DNA of 64,000 nucleotides from Mycolicibacterium hodleri. GTDB lineage: Bacteria > Actinomycetota > Actinomycetes > Mycobacteriales > Mycobacteriaceae. Numbering within the stretch: the first letter of the stretch is position 1; the number at the start of each line of letters is the position of its first letter. The position numbers and the translations under genes were made by a program. Below are positions 50,187 through 59,554 of the stretch, piece after piece. The notes beneath the pieces were generated by a model. The model saw only the letters and a program-made list of their open reading frames with translations, was not told the DNA's origin and searched no databases. The stretch lies in contig NZ_RCZG01000001.1 in the NCBI RefSeq assembly GCF_006439015.1, positions 744,001 to 808,000 on the forward strand, given 5' to 3'.

Positions 50187-50882
50187 GTGCTCAGCGCCAT
50201 CGCGTTCGTCCCGTCCGCACCCGTCATCGTGCCCGCACTCGCTACCGGTGCAGTATCGGAGCTGAAGGATCTCTACTCGGCGGTCGCTGCTGCCGCCGCA
50301 GAGCTGCCCGACCGGTGGTTCGTCGTGGGGATCGGTCGTGCGGACAACGTCATCGGACCTCGCACGGTCGGAACCTTCGGCGGCTACGGCGTCGACGTTC
50401 GGGTCGCCCTCTCACCTGGCGCCATCGGGGATCCCAAGGCGTTGCCCCTGTGTGCGCTCGTTGCGGGCTGGGTGCGGACGGCCAGTGCGCCGGACGCCAG
50501 CGCGGAAGTGTGGGTGTACGCCACCGATCACGAGCCAGAGGCCGCCCTTGCCCGCGGGAGGGCGTTGCGCGCTGAGGTCGACGCGATTGCGGAGCCCGTC
50601 GGGGTGCTAGTCGTCGCCGACGGCGCGAATACGCTCACCGCGTCGGCACCCGGCGGCCACGATCCCGACTCCGTCCCGCTGCAGGCGGCGCTGGACGATG
50701 CGCTGTCGGTCGGTGACACCGACGCGTTGAGCCGGCTACCCGACGGCATCGTGGGACGGGTCGCCTACCAGGTGCTGGCCGGGCTGGCCGGGGCGTCACG
50801 GTGGTCGGCAGGCGAGTTGTACCGGGGCGCGCCCTACGGCGTTGGATACTCGGTCGGCGTATGGACGCCGGTGACCGGGTGA
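50187..50882 (+). CDS. Conserved protein of unknown function (Rv2728c type)
   Basis: A 231-aa alanine-rich protein ([24 protein letters not shown]) with an alternating beta-alpha pattern and no cysteine cluster; the overall look ([32 protein letters not shown]) resembles LigB-type class III dioxygenases and the MEMO family, but I see no clear metal-binding residues. Ends overlapping miaA, as in M. tuberculosis. Confidence 0.82.
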   Translation: MLSAIAFVPSAPVIVPALATGAVSELKDLYSAVAAAAAELPDRWFVVGIGRADNVIGPRTVGTFGGYGVDVRVALSPGAIGDPKALPLCALVAGWVRTASAPDASAEVWVYATDHEPEAALARGRALRAEVDAIAEPVGVLVVADGANTLTASAPGGHDPDSVPLQAALDDALSVGDTDALSRLPDGIVGRVAYQVLAGLAGASRWSAGELYRGAPYGVGYSVGVWTPVTG

Positions 50883-51808
50883 CGGCTCGCCCCATCGCGA
50901 TCATCGGGCCCACCGGGACCGGGAAGAGCGCGCTGGCACTCGACGTCGCGGAGCGGCTGGGCGGCGAGATCGTCAACGCCGACGCGATGCAGCTGTACCG
51001 CGGCATGGACATCGGAACCGCCAAGCTTGCACCGACCGAGCGCAGAGGGATTCCGCATCACCAACTCGACCAGCTCGACGTGACCGAGACCGCGACGGTC
51101 GGCCGCTACCAGGGCGCCGCTACCGACGACGTCGAGTCGATCCTGCGGCGCGGCGCGGTGCCGGTGATCGTCGGCGGCTCGATGCTGTACGTCCAATCGT
51201 TGCTCGACGAGTGGGCGTTCCCCGCCACCGACCCCGAGGTTCGGGCCCGCTGGGAGGCACGGCTCGCCGACGTCGGCGTGGCTGCCCTGCATTCGGAATT
51301 GGCGATCGTCGACGCCGATGCCGCGGCGTCGATCCTGCCGACCGACGCCCGCCGCATCGTGCGAGCACTCGAGGTGGTGGAGCTCACGGGACAGCCGTTC
51401 GCGGCGAGCGCACCGACCATCGGCGAACCGCGCTGGGGCACGGTCATCGTCGGATTGGACTGGGACACGGACCTTCTCGACGAACGACTGCACCGACGAA
51501 CCGCCACGATGTTCGACGACGGTCTGGTCGACGAGGTGAGGGCGCTGCAGACGCGCGGTCTCCACGAGGGAGTGACTGCTTCGCGTGCTCTCGGTTACGC
51601 GCAGGTGCTCGCCGCCCTTGGCGATGGAGGAGGCGTCGAGGCGCTCGCCGAGGCTAGGGAGCGAACCTTCATCGGGACCCGCCGCTACGTCCGTCGGCAG
51701 CGATCGTGGTTCCGTCGCGACCACCGCATTCACTGGCTCGACGGGTCCGGCGCCGGCAACGTCGACGCCGCGCTCGGATTCTGGCGTGGGCCGCAGGCCG
51801 GAGCGTAG
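50861..51808 (+). CDS. miaA: MiaA, tRNA dimethylallyltransferase
   Basis: Adds the isopentenyl group to N6 of A37; MiaB then methylthiolates the product. The P-loop [11 protein letters not shown] is near residues 16-26 and [17 protein letters not shown] and [15 protein letters not shown] follow. About 315 aa from ATG 50861; GTG 50879, overlapping the previous stop as GTGA, is the alternative. Orthologue of Rv2727c. Confidence 0.95.
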   Translation: MDAGDRVTARPIAIIGPTGTGKSALALDVAERLGGEIVNADAMQLYRGMDIGTAKLAPTERRGIPHHQLDQLDVTETATVGRYQGAATDDVESILRRGAVPVIVGGSMLYVQSLLDEWAFPATDPEVRARWEARLADVGVAALHSELAIVDADAAASILPTDARRIVRALEVVELTGQPFAASAPTIGEPRWGTVIVGLDWDTDLLDERLHRRTATMFDDGLVDEVRALQTRGLHEGVTASRALGYAQVLAALGDGGGVEALAEARERTFIGTRRYVRRQRSWFRRDHRIHWLDGSGAGNVDAALGFWRGPQAGA

Positions 51809-51838
51809 GGAGCGCAGCGACCCGGGGCGTGTCGGACG

Positions 51839-51844
51839 TATCCT
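51839..51844 (+). promoter_or_regulatory. Leaderless -10 element of dapF
   Basis: TATCCT lies 6 nt before GTG 51851, which supports that start rather than the next ATG at 51854. Confidence 0.55.
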
Positions 51845-51850
51845 GAGCAG

Positions 51851-52720
51851 GTGATGTTCGCCAAGGGGCACGGTACGGAGAACGACTTCGTGCTGCTACC
51901 CGACGTCGGCGCCCAGCTGGCGCTGACGCCGGAGGCGGTCTCCGCGCTGTGTGACCGGCGCCGTGGCATTGGCGCCGACGGCGTGCTGCGGGTTACGACG
52001 GCCGACGCCGCCCTGGCCGCGGGGGTGTTCGACGCGATTCCCGAAGGAGTCGGTCCCACGGACTGGTTCATGGACTACCGCAACGCCGACGGATCCGCCG
52101 CGCAGATGTGTGGCAACGGGGTGCGCGTATTCGCGCACTACCTACGGGTCAGCGGCCTCGAGCAGCGTGATGAGTTCGTGGTCGGTTCGCTGGCAGGCCC
52201 GCGCCCGGTCGTGCTGCACGACGTGGACGCGCTATCGGCCGACGTCACCGTCGACATGGGCAAGGCAAATCAATTCGGCACCGGCTCGGCCGTGGTGGGC
52301 GGACGCCGGTTCGGTGGGGTGGCGGTCGACGTCGGCAACCCGCACCTCGCCTGCGTCGCCGCATCGCTCACCAGCGCAGAGTTGGCCGCCCTCGACGTCG
52401 CCGCGCCCGTGTGGTTCGACGCTGCGCAGTTCCCCCAGGGCGTCAACGTCGAGGTGCTGACGGCTCCGTCCGGAGGCGGCGTCGCCATGCGGGTGCACGA
52501 GCGCGGGGTGGGTGAAACTCGCTCGTGTGGAACGGGGACCGTGGCGGCCACGGTCGCAGCCCTCCGCCACCAGGGCCTGGACACGGGCACGCTCCGCGTC
52601 CGGATACCCGGCGGAGAGGTGACCGTGACTATCACCGACGCCACCAGCTATCTGAGGGGGCCGTCGGTTCTGGTGGCTCAAGGCGAGCTGTCCGACGACT
52701 GGTGGGCTGCCCAGCTGTGA
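51851..52720 (+). CDS. dapF: DapF, diaminopimelate epimerase
   Basis: Cofactor-independent epimerase making meso-diaminopimelate for peptidoglycan and lysine. The two catalytic cysteines are in [14 protein letters not shown] (near residue 87) and [11 protein letters not shown] (near residue 226), either side of the pseudosymmetric active site. 289 aa, the usual mycobacterial length. Leaderless-type start. Orthologue of Rv2726c. Confidence 0.96.
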   Translation: MMFAKGHGTENDFVLLPDVGAQLALTPEAVSALCDRRRGIGADGVLRVTTADAALAAGVFDAIPEGVGPTDWFMDYRNADGSAAQMCGNGVRVFAHYLRVSGLEQRDEFVVGSLAGPRPVVLHDVDALSADVTVDMGKANQFGTGSAVVGGRRFGGVAVDVGNPHLACVAASLTSAELAALDVAAPVWFDAAQFPQGVNVEVLTAPSGGGVAMRVHERGVGETRSCGTGTVAATVAALRHQGLDTGTLRVRIPGGEVTVTITDATSYLRGPSVLVAQGELSDDWWAAQL

Positions 52721-52732
52721 AAAATCGAATGC

Positions 52733-54166
52733 GTGACACCGCCTAGAAGGGGCAACATCTCCTACTACATGACAACTCCCAGACTGCCCAGTAAGGGCGA
52801 ACTCGACCTCGATGACCGCTCGGCCCTGCGCAGGGTGGCGGGCCTATCCACCGAACTCGCCGACGTCAGCGAGGTCGAATACCGGCAGCTACGGCTCGAA
52901 CGGGTGGTGCTCGTCGGCGTGTGGACCGACGGCAGCGCCGCAGACGCCGATGCGAGCATGGCGGAACTCGCCGCATTGGCCGAAACCGCTGGCTCCGAGG
53001 TCCTCGAGGGCATGGTCCAGCGGCGGGACAAGCCCGACGCGGGAACCTACATCGGGTCCGGCAAGGCCAAGGAGCTGCGCGACGTCGTCGTGGCCACTGG
53101 CGCCGACACCGTGATATGCGACGGCGAGCTGACTCCCGGGCAGCTCAACGCGCTCGAAAAGGCCGTCAAGGTCAAGGTCATCGATCGCACCGCGCTGATC
53201 CTGGACATCTTCGCCCAGCACGCGACCTCCGCGGAAGGCAAGGCACAGGTCGCCTTTGCCCAGATGGAGTACATGTTGCCAAGGCTGCGCGGCTGGGGCG
53301 AGTCGATGTCGCGTCAGGGTGGTGGCGCGGGCGGCAGCGGCGGGGGAGTGGGCACCCGCGGCCCCGGCGAGACCAAGATCGAGACGGACCGCCGCCGGAT
53401 TCGCGAGCGGATGTCCAAGCTTCGGCGCGAGATCAAGGACATGAAGAAGGTGCGCGACACTCAGCGTGGACGCCGGGTGCACAGCGACGTGGCGTCGATC
53501 GCGATCGTGGGCTACACCAACGCGGGCAAGTCCAGCCTGCTCAACGCCCTCACCGGTGCCGGTGTCCTCGTCGAGAACGCACTGTTCGCCACACTCGAAC
53601 CCACAACCCGCCGTGGACATTTCGCGGACGGTCGGCCCTTCGTGCTGACCGACACCGTCGGGTTCGTTCGCCACCTGCCGACCCAGCTGGTCGAGGCCTT
53701 CAGATCGACCCTCGAGGAAGTCGTCGACGCCGAGTTGCTAGTGCACGTGATCGACGGCTCGGACTCCAATCCGCTGGCGCAGGTCAACGCGGTGCGCAAG
53801 GTCGTTCTCGACGTTGCGCAGGAATACGACATTGCACCGCCGCCGGAGTTGTTGGTGGTCAACAAGATTGACGCGGCCACTGGCCTCGGGCTGGCTCAGC
53901 TGCGGCGCGCGCTGCCCGAGGCGGTGTTCGTGTCGGCGAGCACCGGCGACGGCCTGGAGCGTCTTCGCAGCCGGATGAGCGACATGGTCGTGCCGAAGGA
54001 CGTCACCGTAGACGTCACGATCCCGTATGACCGAGGAGAACTGATCGCGCGTATGCACGCCGAGGGACGGGTGGACGTCACCGAGCACTCCGAAACCGGT
54101 ACGCGCATCAAAGCGCGGGTGCCCGCAGCCTTGGCGGCCGGGCTCGACGACTACGTCACCTTCTAG
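52733..54166 (+). CDS. hflX: HflX, ribosome-splitting GTPase
   Basis: Obg-superfamily GTPase that dissociates stalled ribosomes; in mycobacteria linked to macrolide/lincosamide tolerance and hypoxic growth control. The N-terminal HflX domain (about residues 45-205, including YIGSGKAKEL) precedes the Gly-rich linker GGGAGGSGGGVGTRGPGETK and the G domain with GYTNAGKSSL (about 260), DTVGF and NKID. Start is unsure: GTG 52733 or ATG 52769. Orthologue of Rv2725c. Confidence 0.94.
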   Translation: MTPPRRGNISYYMTTPRLPSKGELDLDDRSALRRVAGLSTELADVSEVEYRQLRLERVVLVGVWTDGSAADADASMAELAALAETAGSEVLEGMVQRRDKPDAGTYIGSGKAKELRDVVVATGADTVICDGELTPGQLNALEKAVKVKVIDRTALILDIFAQHATSAEGKAQVAFAQMEYMLPRLRGWGESMSRQGGGAGGSGGGVGTRGPGETKIETDRRRIRERMSKLRREIKDMKKVRDTQRGRRVHSDVASIAIVGYTNAGKSSLLNALTGAGVLVENALFATLEPTTRRGHFADGRPFVLTDTVGFVRHLPTQLVEAFRSTLEEVVDAELLVHVIDGSDSNPLAQVNAVRKVVLDVAQEYDIAPPPELLVVNKIDAATGLGLAQLRRALPEAVFVSASTGDGLERLRSRMSDMVVPKDVTVDVTIPYDRGELIARMHAEGRVDVTEHSETGTRIKARVPAALAAGLDDYVTF

Positions 54167-54198
54167 CCCGCTGAGGCGGTCGCGGAGCGGTAGTGCGG

Positions 54199-54443
54199 TA
54201 GACTTCGAGGCAATGTTGGTGTCGCCACGCGCCGCCAACACGTCGTGGAACGCTCGATCAGCCCGATGCACGAAGTCACAGTGACGTGACTCCCCGCATT
54301 CTGGCGATCAGTGCATTGCACTAGCTCTTCTCGCGGCGATCGATGTTGCCCACCGGCAATCTCGCCCATCGAGCCCGTATTCGCCTGACCCCGAACGTCC
54401 TGCGCAGACGCGGCCGTACCCATGCCCGAAAGGCATTACAGAC
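54199..54443 (+). promoter_or_regulatory. Promoter and long leader of the DEAD-box helicase gene
   Basis: A -10 TAGACT at 54199-54204 would start a message of about 230 nt before the helicase ATG, far longer than its neighbours'. The leader contains a hairpin with arms TGTTGG (54214-54219) and CCAACA (54235-54240) and a short upstream ORF (next entry). Long structured leaders on DEAD-box helicase genes often serve feedback or cold control; that is inference here. No other gene is visible in this stretch. Confidence 0.5.
54213..54284 (+). CDS. Possible 23-codon upstream ORF in the helicase leader
   Basis: ATG at 54213, 8 nt after the -10 TAGACT, opens a 23-codon frame (MLVSPRAANTSWNARSARC...) ending TGA at 54282-54284, 159 nt before the helicase start. 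The near-leaderless placement favours translation. The first codons form one arm of the hairpin at 54214-54240, so ribosome passage would open it. Confidence 0.35.
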   Translation: MLVSPRAANTSWNARSARCTKSQ

Positions 54444-55829
54444 ATGACTTCAGAATCCCCCATGGAACCCACCTTCGAATCCCTCGGCGTGCCAGAGCGC
54501 GTCAGCCGCGTCCTCGCCGACCAGGGCATCAAGAGCCCGTTCCCGATCCAGACCGGCACGCTGCCCGACACGCTCGCCGGTCGCGACGTGCTCGGTCGCG
54601 GAAAGACCGGCAGCGGAAAGACTCTGGCCTTCTCGATTCCATTGGTCGCCGGCCTCGCCGGTGGACAGCGGCGTCCCTCCAAGCCGACCGGCCTGGTTCT
54701 TGCGCCCACCCGCGAGCTCGCTACCCAGATCACCGCGGTCATCGAGCCGCTCGCGCGGGCGCTCGGCATGAACGTGACCACGATCTTCGGCGGCGTGTCC
54801 CAGAGCAGGCAGGTCAGTGCGCTGCGCGCCGGCGTCGACATCGTGGTCGCCTGCCCGGGCCGCCTCGAAGACCTGATGAAGCAGCGCCACATCTCGCTCG
54901 ACGCCGTCCAGATCACGGTGCTCGACGAGGCGGATCACATGGCTGACCTGGGCTTCCTGCCCGGCGTGACGCGCATCCTCGCCGCCACGCCCGCGGGCGG
55001 GCAGCGGCTGCTCTTCTCGGCGACGCTGGACAACGGCGTCGACAAGCTGGTGCAGCGCTTCCTGCGCAACCCCGTCACCCACTCCGTCGACGAGATCGAC
55101 GCACCCCAGGTCGCCATGACGCACCACGTCTACCACGTGTCCGGCGCGCAGGAGAAGACTCAACTGGTGCACCGCCTAGCGTCGGGTACCGGTCGCCGAA
55201 TCCTATTCATGCGCACCAAGCATCAGGCTCGCAAGCTGGCCAAGCAGCTCACCGATGCCGGTGTGCCCTCGGTGGACCTGCACGGCAACCTGTCGCAACC
55301 GGCGCGGGACCGCAACCTCGCGGCCTTCAGCTCCGGTGACGCGCGTGTGCTCGTCGCCACCGACATCGCCGCCCGCGGTGTCCACGTCGACGACGTCGAA
55401 CTCGTCGTCCACGTCGATCCGCCTGTCGAGCACAAGGCCTACCTCCACCGCTCGGGCCGTACGGCGCGCGCGGGCAGCTCGGGTGACGTGGTGACCGTGG
55501 TGCTGCCCGAGCAGCGCCGCGACACCCAGCAGCTGCTGCGCAAGGCCGGTATCACGGCGCAGCCGCAGCAGGTGCGGGCCGACTCGGCGAGCGTGCTCGA
55601 ACTCGTCGGCGAAATCGCTCCCCACCGCGAGCCGCCCGTGCGGCAGGCCGCTCCTCCTGCCCGGGGCAACGGCGGGTCTCACCGTGTCGGCAGTGGTTCA
55701 GGCCGCGGTGCCAACCAGTCTCACCGTGGCGGCACGGGTCGACCAGCAGGCGCGGGCGCTTCCAATCGCCGCGGCGGCGGTCCTCGTCGCCCCAGGTCCG
55801 GATCGGGTCGGCCTCAGACCAACTCCTAG
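54444..55829 (+). CDS. DEAD-box RNA helicase
   Basis: A 461-aa ATP-dependent helicase of the RhlE/DeaD type. Motifs in order: Q motif region PFPIQTG (about 33-39), Walker A GRGKTGSGKT (51-60, Lys-Thr variant of the usual A-x4-GKT), PTRELA, DEAD in VLDEADHM, SAT in FSATLD, and the second lobe ending HRSGRTAR. A Gly/Arg/Ser-rich tail (about 400-461) would bind RNA. Convergent with the bisC-type gene, 4-bp tail overlap. Confidence 0.92.
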   Translation: MTSESPMEPTFESLGVPERVSRVLADQGIKSPFPIQTGTLPDTLAGRDVLGRGKTGSGKTLAFSIPLVAGLAGGQRRPSKPTGLVLAPTRELATQITAVIEPLARALGMNVTTIFGGVSQSRQVSALRAGVDIVVACPGRLEDLMKQRHISLDAVQITVLDEADHMADLGFLPGVTRILAATPAGGQRLLFSATLDNGVDKLVQRFLRNPVTHSVDEIDAPQVAMTHHVYHVSGAQEKTQLVHRLASGTGRRILFMRTKHQARKLAKQLTDAGVPSVDLHGNLSQPARDRNLAAFSSGDARVLVATDIAARGVHVDDVELVVHVDPPVEHKAYLHRSGRTARAGSSGDVVTVVLPEQRRDTQQLLRKAGITAQPQQVRADSASVLELVGEIAPHREPPVRQAAPPARGNGGSHRVGSGSGRGANQSHRGGTGRPAGAGASNRRGGGPRRPRSGSGRPQTNS

Positions 55830-58141
55830 TCCCCGGCCTGCGGGCGGTCACCGCGTCGTTCGACGATCGTCGGCGGCTGATGCGCCCGCACCGGTGGCAA
55901 CGGACCGTCGAAACCCTCGACCTCCACTAGGACGTGGGCGCCCGTGCATCCCTTGGCGAGTGACGATGTGCCGGTGTCGGCGGTCAGCACGTTGGGGTTG
56001 CCGTGCACGCACATGGCGTCGGGATCGCCCGGGTCCTCGGGGTCGTACCACGCGCCGGTGGACAACTGTGCCACACCGTGGCGAAGGGCATCGTCGACGA
56101 CGAGGCCTGCCAGGCACGAGCCACGGTCGTTGAAGACCCTGACCACGTCACCCGACGTCAACCCACGCTGCAGCGCATCATCCGGATGCATTCGGATCGG
56201 TTCTCGCCCTTGAACTTTGGAGTTCATGCTGGCTTGGCCGCCGTCCAATTGACTGTGCAACCGCGTCGCCGGTTGATTGGCCAAGAGGTGCAGCGGATAG
56301 TCGGCGGCTCGGGCGCCACCAAGCCACTCGTCCGGCTCGAACCATCGGGGATGACCGGCGCAGTCGTCGTACCCGAATCCGTCGATGTCATCGGAGAAGA
56401 TCTCGATCCGACCGCTGGGGGTTGCCAGTCGATGAACGACGGGATCGGCGCGGAAGTCGGCGAGAAGTGACAACCCGGACTCGGTCGGCAGCCGAACCCG
56501 GCCTTCGGACCAGAACTCGTCGAAGGTAGGCACCGCGAAGTCGAGTCGAGCCGACCATGTCTCATACAGGTGAACGAGCCACTCCCGCGCGTCGCGCCCC
56601 TCGGTGAACTGTTCGCCGAAACCTAGCCGGTGGGCGAGCGCCGAGAACGTCCGGTAGTCGTCGCGAGATTCCGCATAGGGCTCGACCAATGCGTGCATCG
56701 CCACCAACTCGGGGTCGTTCTTCGACCCGGAGTAGTCCTCGCGCTCGAACGGCGTCGTGGACGGCACGACGACGTCGGCGTGTTTGGCCATCGCCGTCCA
56801 ATACGGATCGTGGACGACCACCGTGTCGACGCGACCCAGCGCCCGCCGCAGTCTCGGAATGTTCTGGTGGTGGTGGAACGGATTGCCACCCGCCCAGTAC
56901 ACGCACTTGATGTCGGGGTAGGTCAACGTTCTGCCGTTGTAGGCGTACTGCTCGCCTGGATGCAGAAGCATGTCACTGACCGCCGCCACCGGAATGAACG
57001 TCGAGACGGGATTGGTGCCCTGTGGAAACGTCGGTAGCGGGCAACGCAGCGGAGCCATGCCCACTTCGTTCTGCGAACCGTACCCGTGGCCGAAACCGCC
57101 GCCGGGCACACCGATCTGACCGAGCATCGCTGCGAGGGTCAGCCCCATCCACGGCGCCTGCTCGCCGTACCGGACGCGTTGCAGGGACCAACTCACCATC
57201 ACGATCGTGCGCCGTGCCGCCATGCGCCTGGCCAGTGACGTCAGGACGTCGGCAGACAGCCCGCAGATCGCGGCCGCCCATTGGGGTGACTTGGCCACCC
57301 CATCGACGAGGCCGAGTAGGTAGCGCTCGAACCGGGGGTAACCCGTGCAATGGGTGTCGAGGAAGTCGCGGTCGGCCAGATTCTCGGTGGCGAGCACGTA
57401 GGCGAGGGCCAACATGATGGCGACGTCGGTACCCGGCACCGGCGCCAACCACTCACAATCACCGCTCGTGTCGGCGCGCAATGGGCTGAGGGAGACGATC
57501 CGTCCGCCGCGGTCGCGGACGCTCTGCAACGCTCCGCGTGTCGGATGCTCGGTGGTACCGCCCGCGTTCACCGCCGAATTCTTCACGCCGACGCCGCCGA
57601 AGCACACCAGAAGCTCGGTGTTCTCGGCGATGACGCTCCACGCGGTGGAACGTTGGAAGAGGTCGTCGTGGGTGCCGACGACCCGCGGCATGATGACCCC
57701 GGTGGCGCCCAAACTGTACGAATGCCGGGAAAAGGTGTAGCCCCCAAGGAAGTTCAAGAATCGGTGCACCTGGCTCTGCGCGTGGTGGAAACGCCCTGCA
57801 CTTGCCCACCCATACGAACCGCCGTAGATGGCCTCGTTCCCGTGGGTATCGACGATGCGACGCAGTTCGTCGGCCAGCAGTTCGGTGAGCTCGTCCCACG
57901 ACACCGCGACGAATTCGTCGGCGCCGCGAATGGTGCTCGGGCCGGGGCCTTGGTCGAGCCATCCGCGGCGGACGGCGGGAGTCGCGATCCGGGACCGATG
58001 CCGGACCGAGCCCGCGAGATTGCCGAGCAGGGGGGAGGGGTCGGCATCTCGGTGATACGGACGGACGGAGGTGATGTCACCGTCTCGGACGTCCGCGGTG
58101 AACGCACCCCAGTGCGTGAGTGATGTCCGGGCACCGGCCAT
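55826..58141 (-). CDS. bisC: BisC-type molybdopterin oxidoreductase
   Basis: A 771-aa molybdo-bis(MGD) enzyme of the DMSO reductase family, closest in layout to biotin sulfoxide reductase. The molybdenum-ligand Ser is in RHSYSLGATGVIMPRVVG (about residue 141), and there is no N-terminal CxxC iron-sulfur motif or Tat signal, so it is soluble and cytoplasmic. It likely reduces S- or N-oxides, such as methionine sulfoxide or biotin sulfoxide. Leaderless-type start. Confidence 0.88.
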   Translation of the reverse strand: MAGARTSLTHWGAFTADVRDGDITSVRPYHRDADPSPLLGNLAGSVRHRSRIATPAVRRGWLDQGPGPSTIRGADEFVAVSWDELTELLADELRRIVDTHGNEAIYGGSYGWASAGRFHHAQSQVHRFLNFLGGYTFSRHSYSLGATGVIMPRVVGTHDDLFQRSTAWSVIAENTELLVCFGGVGVKNSAVNAGGTTEHPTRGALQSVRDRGGRIVSLSPLRADTSGDCEWLAPVPGTDVAIMLALAYVLATENLADRDFLDTHCTGYPRFERYLLGLVDGVAKSPQWAAAICGLSADVLTSLARRMAARRTIVMVSWSLQRVRYGEQAPWMGLTLAAMLGQIGVPGGGFGHGYGSQNEVGMAPLRCPLPTFPQGTNPVSTFIPVAAVSDMLLHPGEQYAYNGRTLTYPDIKCVYWAGGNPFHHHQNIPRLRRALGRVDTVVVHDPYWTAMAKHADVVVPSTTPFEREDYSGSKNDPELVAMHALVEPYAESRDDYRTFSALAHRLGFGEQFTEGRDAREWLVHLYETWSARLDFAVPTFDEFWSEGRVRLPTESGLSLLADFRADPVVHRLATPSGRIEIFSDDIDGFGYDDCAGHPRWFEPDEWLGGARAADYPLHLLANQPATRLHSQLDGGQASMNSKVQGREPIRMHPDDALQRGLTSGDVVRVFNDRGSCLAGLVVDDALRHGVAQLSTGAWYDPEDPGDPDAMCVHGNPNVLTADTGTSSLAKGCTGAHVLVEVEGFDGPLPPVRAHQPPTIVERRGDRPQAGD

Positions 58142-58147
58142 GCCCAG

Positions 58148-58153
58148 AGCTTA
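58148..58153 (-). promoter_or_regulatory. Leaderless -10 element of the bisC gene
   Basis: On the minus strand TAAGCT lies 6 nt before ATG 58141. Confidence 0.5.
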
Positions 58154-58269
58154 AGGGCCGCGGAACGTCACCGGATGGGCCAAGGGCGGCGGTACCGCCG
58201 GTATCAACCATCCGGTTGGGTGGTATATCGTCGTGACCAAGTCCCGCTTCGCCGATCCGGAGGTAAACC

Positions 58270-59430
58270 ATGGGCGCCATCAAGTACGACCGCACCCTCT
58301 TCGAACCCGAACACGACCTCTTCCGCGAGTCCTATCGCGGCTTCCTGGAGCGCCACGTCGCGCCGTTCCACGACCAGTGGGAGAAGGACAAGATCGTCGA
58401 CCGCGGCGTCTGGCTCGAGGCGGGCAAGCAAGGCTTTCTCGGCATGGCCGTGCCGGAGGAGTACGGCGGCGGCGGCAACGACGACTTCCGCTACAACACG
58501 ATCATCACCGAAGAGACCTCTTCGAACCGCTACAGCGGGCTCGGTTTCCCGTTGCAGAACGACGTCATTGCGCCCTACCTGTTGCGTCTGACCACCGAAG
58601 AGCAGAAGCAGCGCTGGCTGCCGGGATTCTGCAGCGGCGAGATCATCACCGCGGTCGCCATGACCGAGCCGGGTACCGGCAGTGACCTGCAGGGCATCAA
58701 GACCCGTGCAGTCAAGCAGGAGGACGGCAGCTGGGTCCTCAACGGCTCGAAGACGTTCATCACCAACGGCATTCACGCCGATCTGGTCATCGTGGTGGCA
58801 TGCACCGAACCGGAGAAGGGGGCGCTGGGCTTCTCGCTGCTGGTCGTCGAACGGGGGATGGCGGGCTTCGAACGCGGCCGCCACCTCGACAAGATCGGGA
58901 TGGACGCCCAGGACACTGCGGAGCTGTCCTTCACCGATGTCCAGGTGCCCGCCGAGAATCTGCTCGGCGAGGAGGGACAGGGCTTCGTCTACCTGATGCA
59001 GAACCTGCCTCAGGAACGCATCTCGATCGCCATCGGCGCCGCTGCCGGGATGGAAGCCGTGCTCGAGCAGACCATCCAGTACACCAAGGACCGCAAGGCG
59101 TTTGGCAAGCCGATCGGCAGCTTCCAGAACAGTCGCTTCCTGCTGGCAGAACTTGCTACCGACGCCACCGCGGTCCGGATCACGGTCGACGAGTTCATTC
59201 GATTGCACCTCGATGAGAAGCTCACGGCCGAGCAGGCCGCCATGGCGAAGTGGTGGGCTACGGAGAAGCAGGTCTACCTGATCGATCGTTGTCTGCAGCT
59301 GCACGGCGGCTACGGCTACATGCGGGAGTATCCGGTTGCCCGGGCCTATCTCGACTCCCGAGTACAGACGATTTACGGCGGAACGACCGAGATCATGAAG
59401 GAGATCATCGGCCGAAGCGTCGGCGTTTAG
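58270..59430 (+). CDS. fadE20: Acyl-CoA dehydrogenase (FadE20 type)
   Basis: A 386-aa FAD-dependent acyl-CoA dehydrogenase, orthologue of Rv2724c. FAD-binding AMTEPGTGSDLQGIKT (about 135-150), the C-terminal YGGTTEIMKEIIGRS loop (about 370-384) whose Glu is the expected catalytic base, and the LHGGYGYMREYPVARAYLD signature are all present. GGAGG lies 6 nt before the ATG. No ETF or thiolase genes are adjacent. Confidence 0.94.
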   Translation: MGAIKYDRTLFEPEHDLFRESYRGFLERHVAPFHDQWEKDKIVDRGVWLEAGKQGFLGMAVPEEYGGGGNDDFRYNTIITEETSSNRYSGLGFPLQNDVIAPYLLRLTTEEQKQRWLPGFCSGEIITAVAMTEPGTGSDLQGIKTRAVKQEDGSWVLNGSKTFITNGIHADLVIVVACTEPEKGALGFSLLVVERGMAGFERGRHLDKIGMDAQDTAELSFTDVQVPAENLLGEEGQGFVYLMQNLPQERISIAIGAAAGMEAVLEQTIQYTKDRKAFGKPIGSFQNSRFLLAELATDATAVRITVDEFIRLHLDEKLTAEQAAMAKWWATEKQVYLIDRCLQLHGGYGYMREYPVARAYLDSRVQTIYGGTTEIMKEIIGRSVGV

Positions 59431-59554
59431 GCCGTCGAATCGCGCGACACTTTCCGCAGACGGGTTGGATATCCCTCAAGATGGACGTCGACTGACGCAG
59501 AGTTGACGGACGCGGAACTCAAGGGAGTCCGGCGCAGCTCGCTGGGAGGACGCA

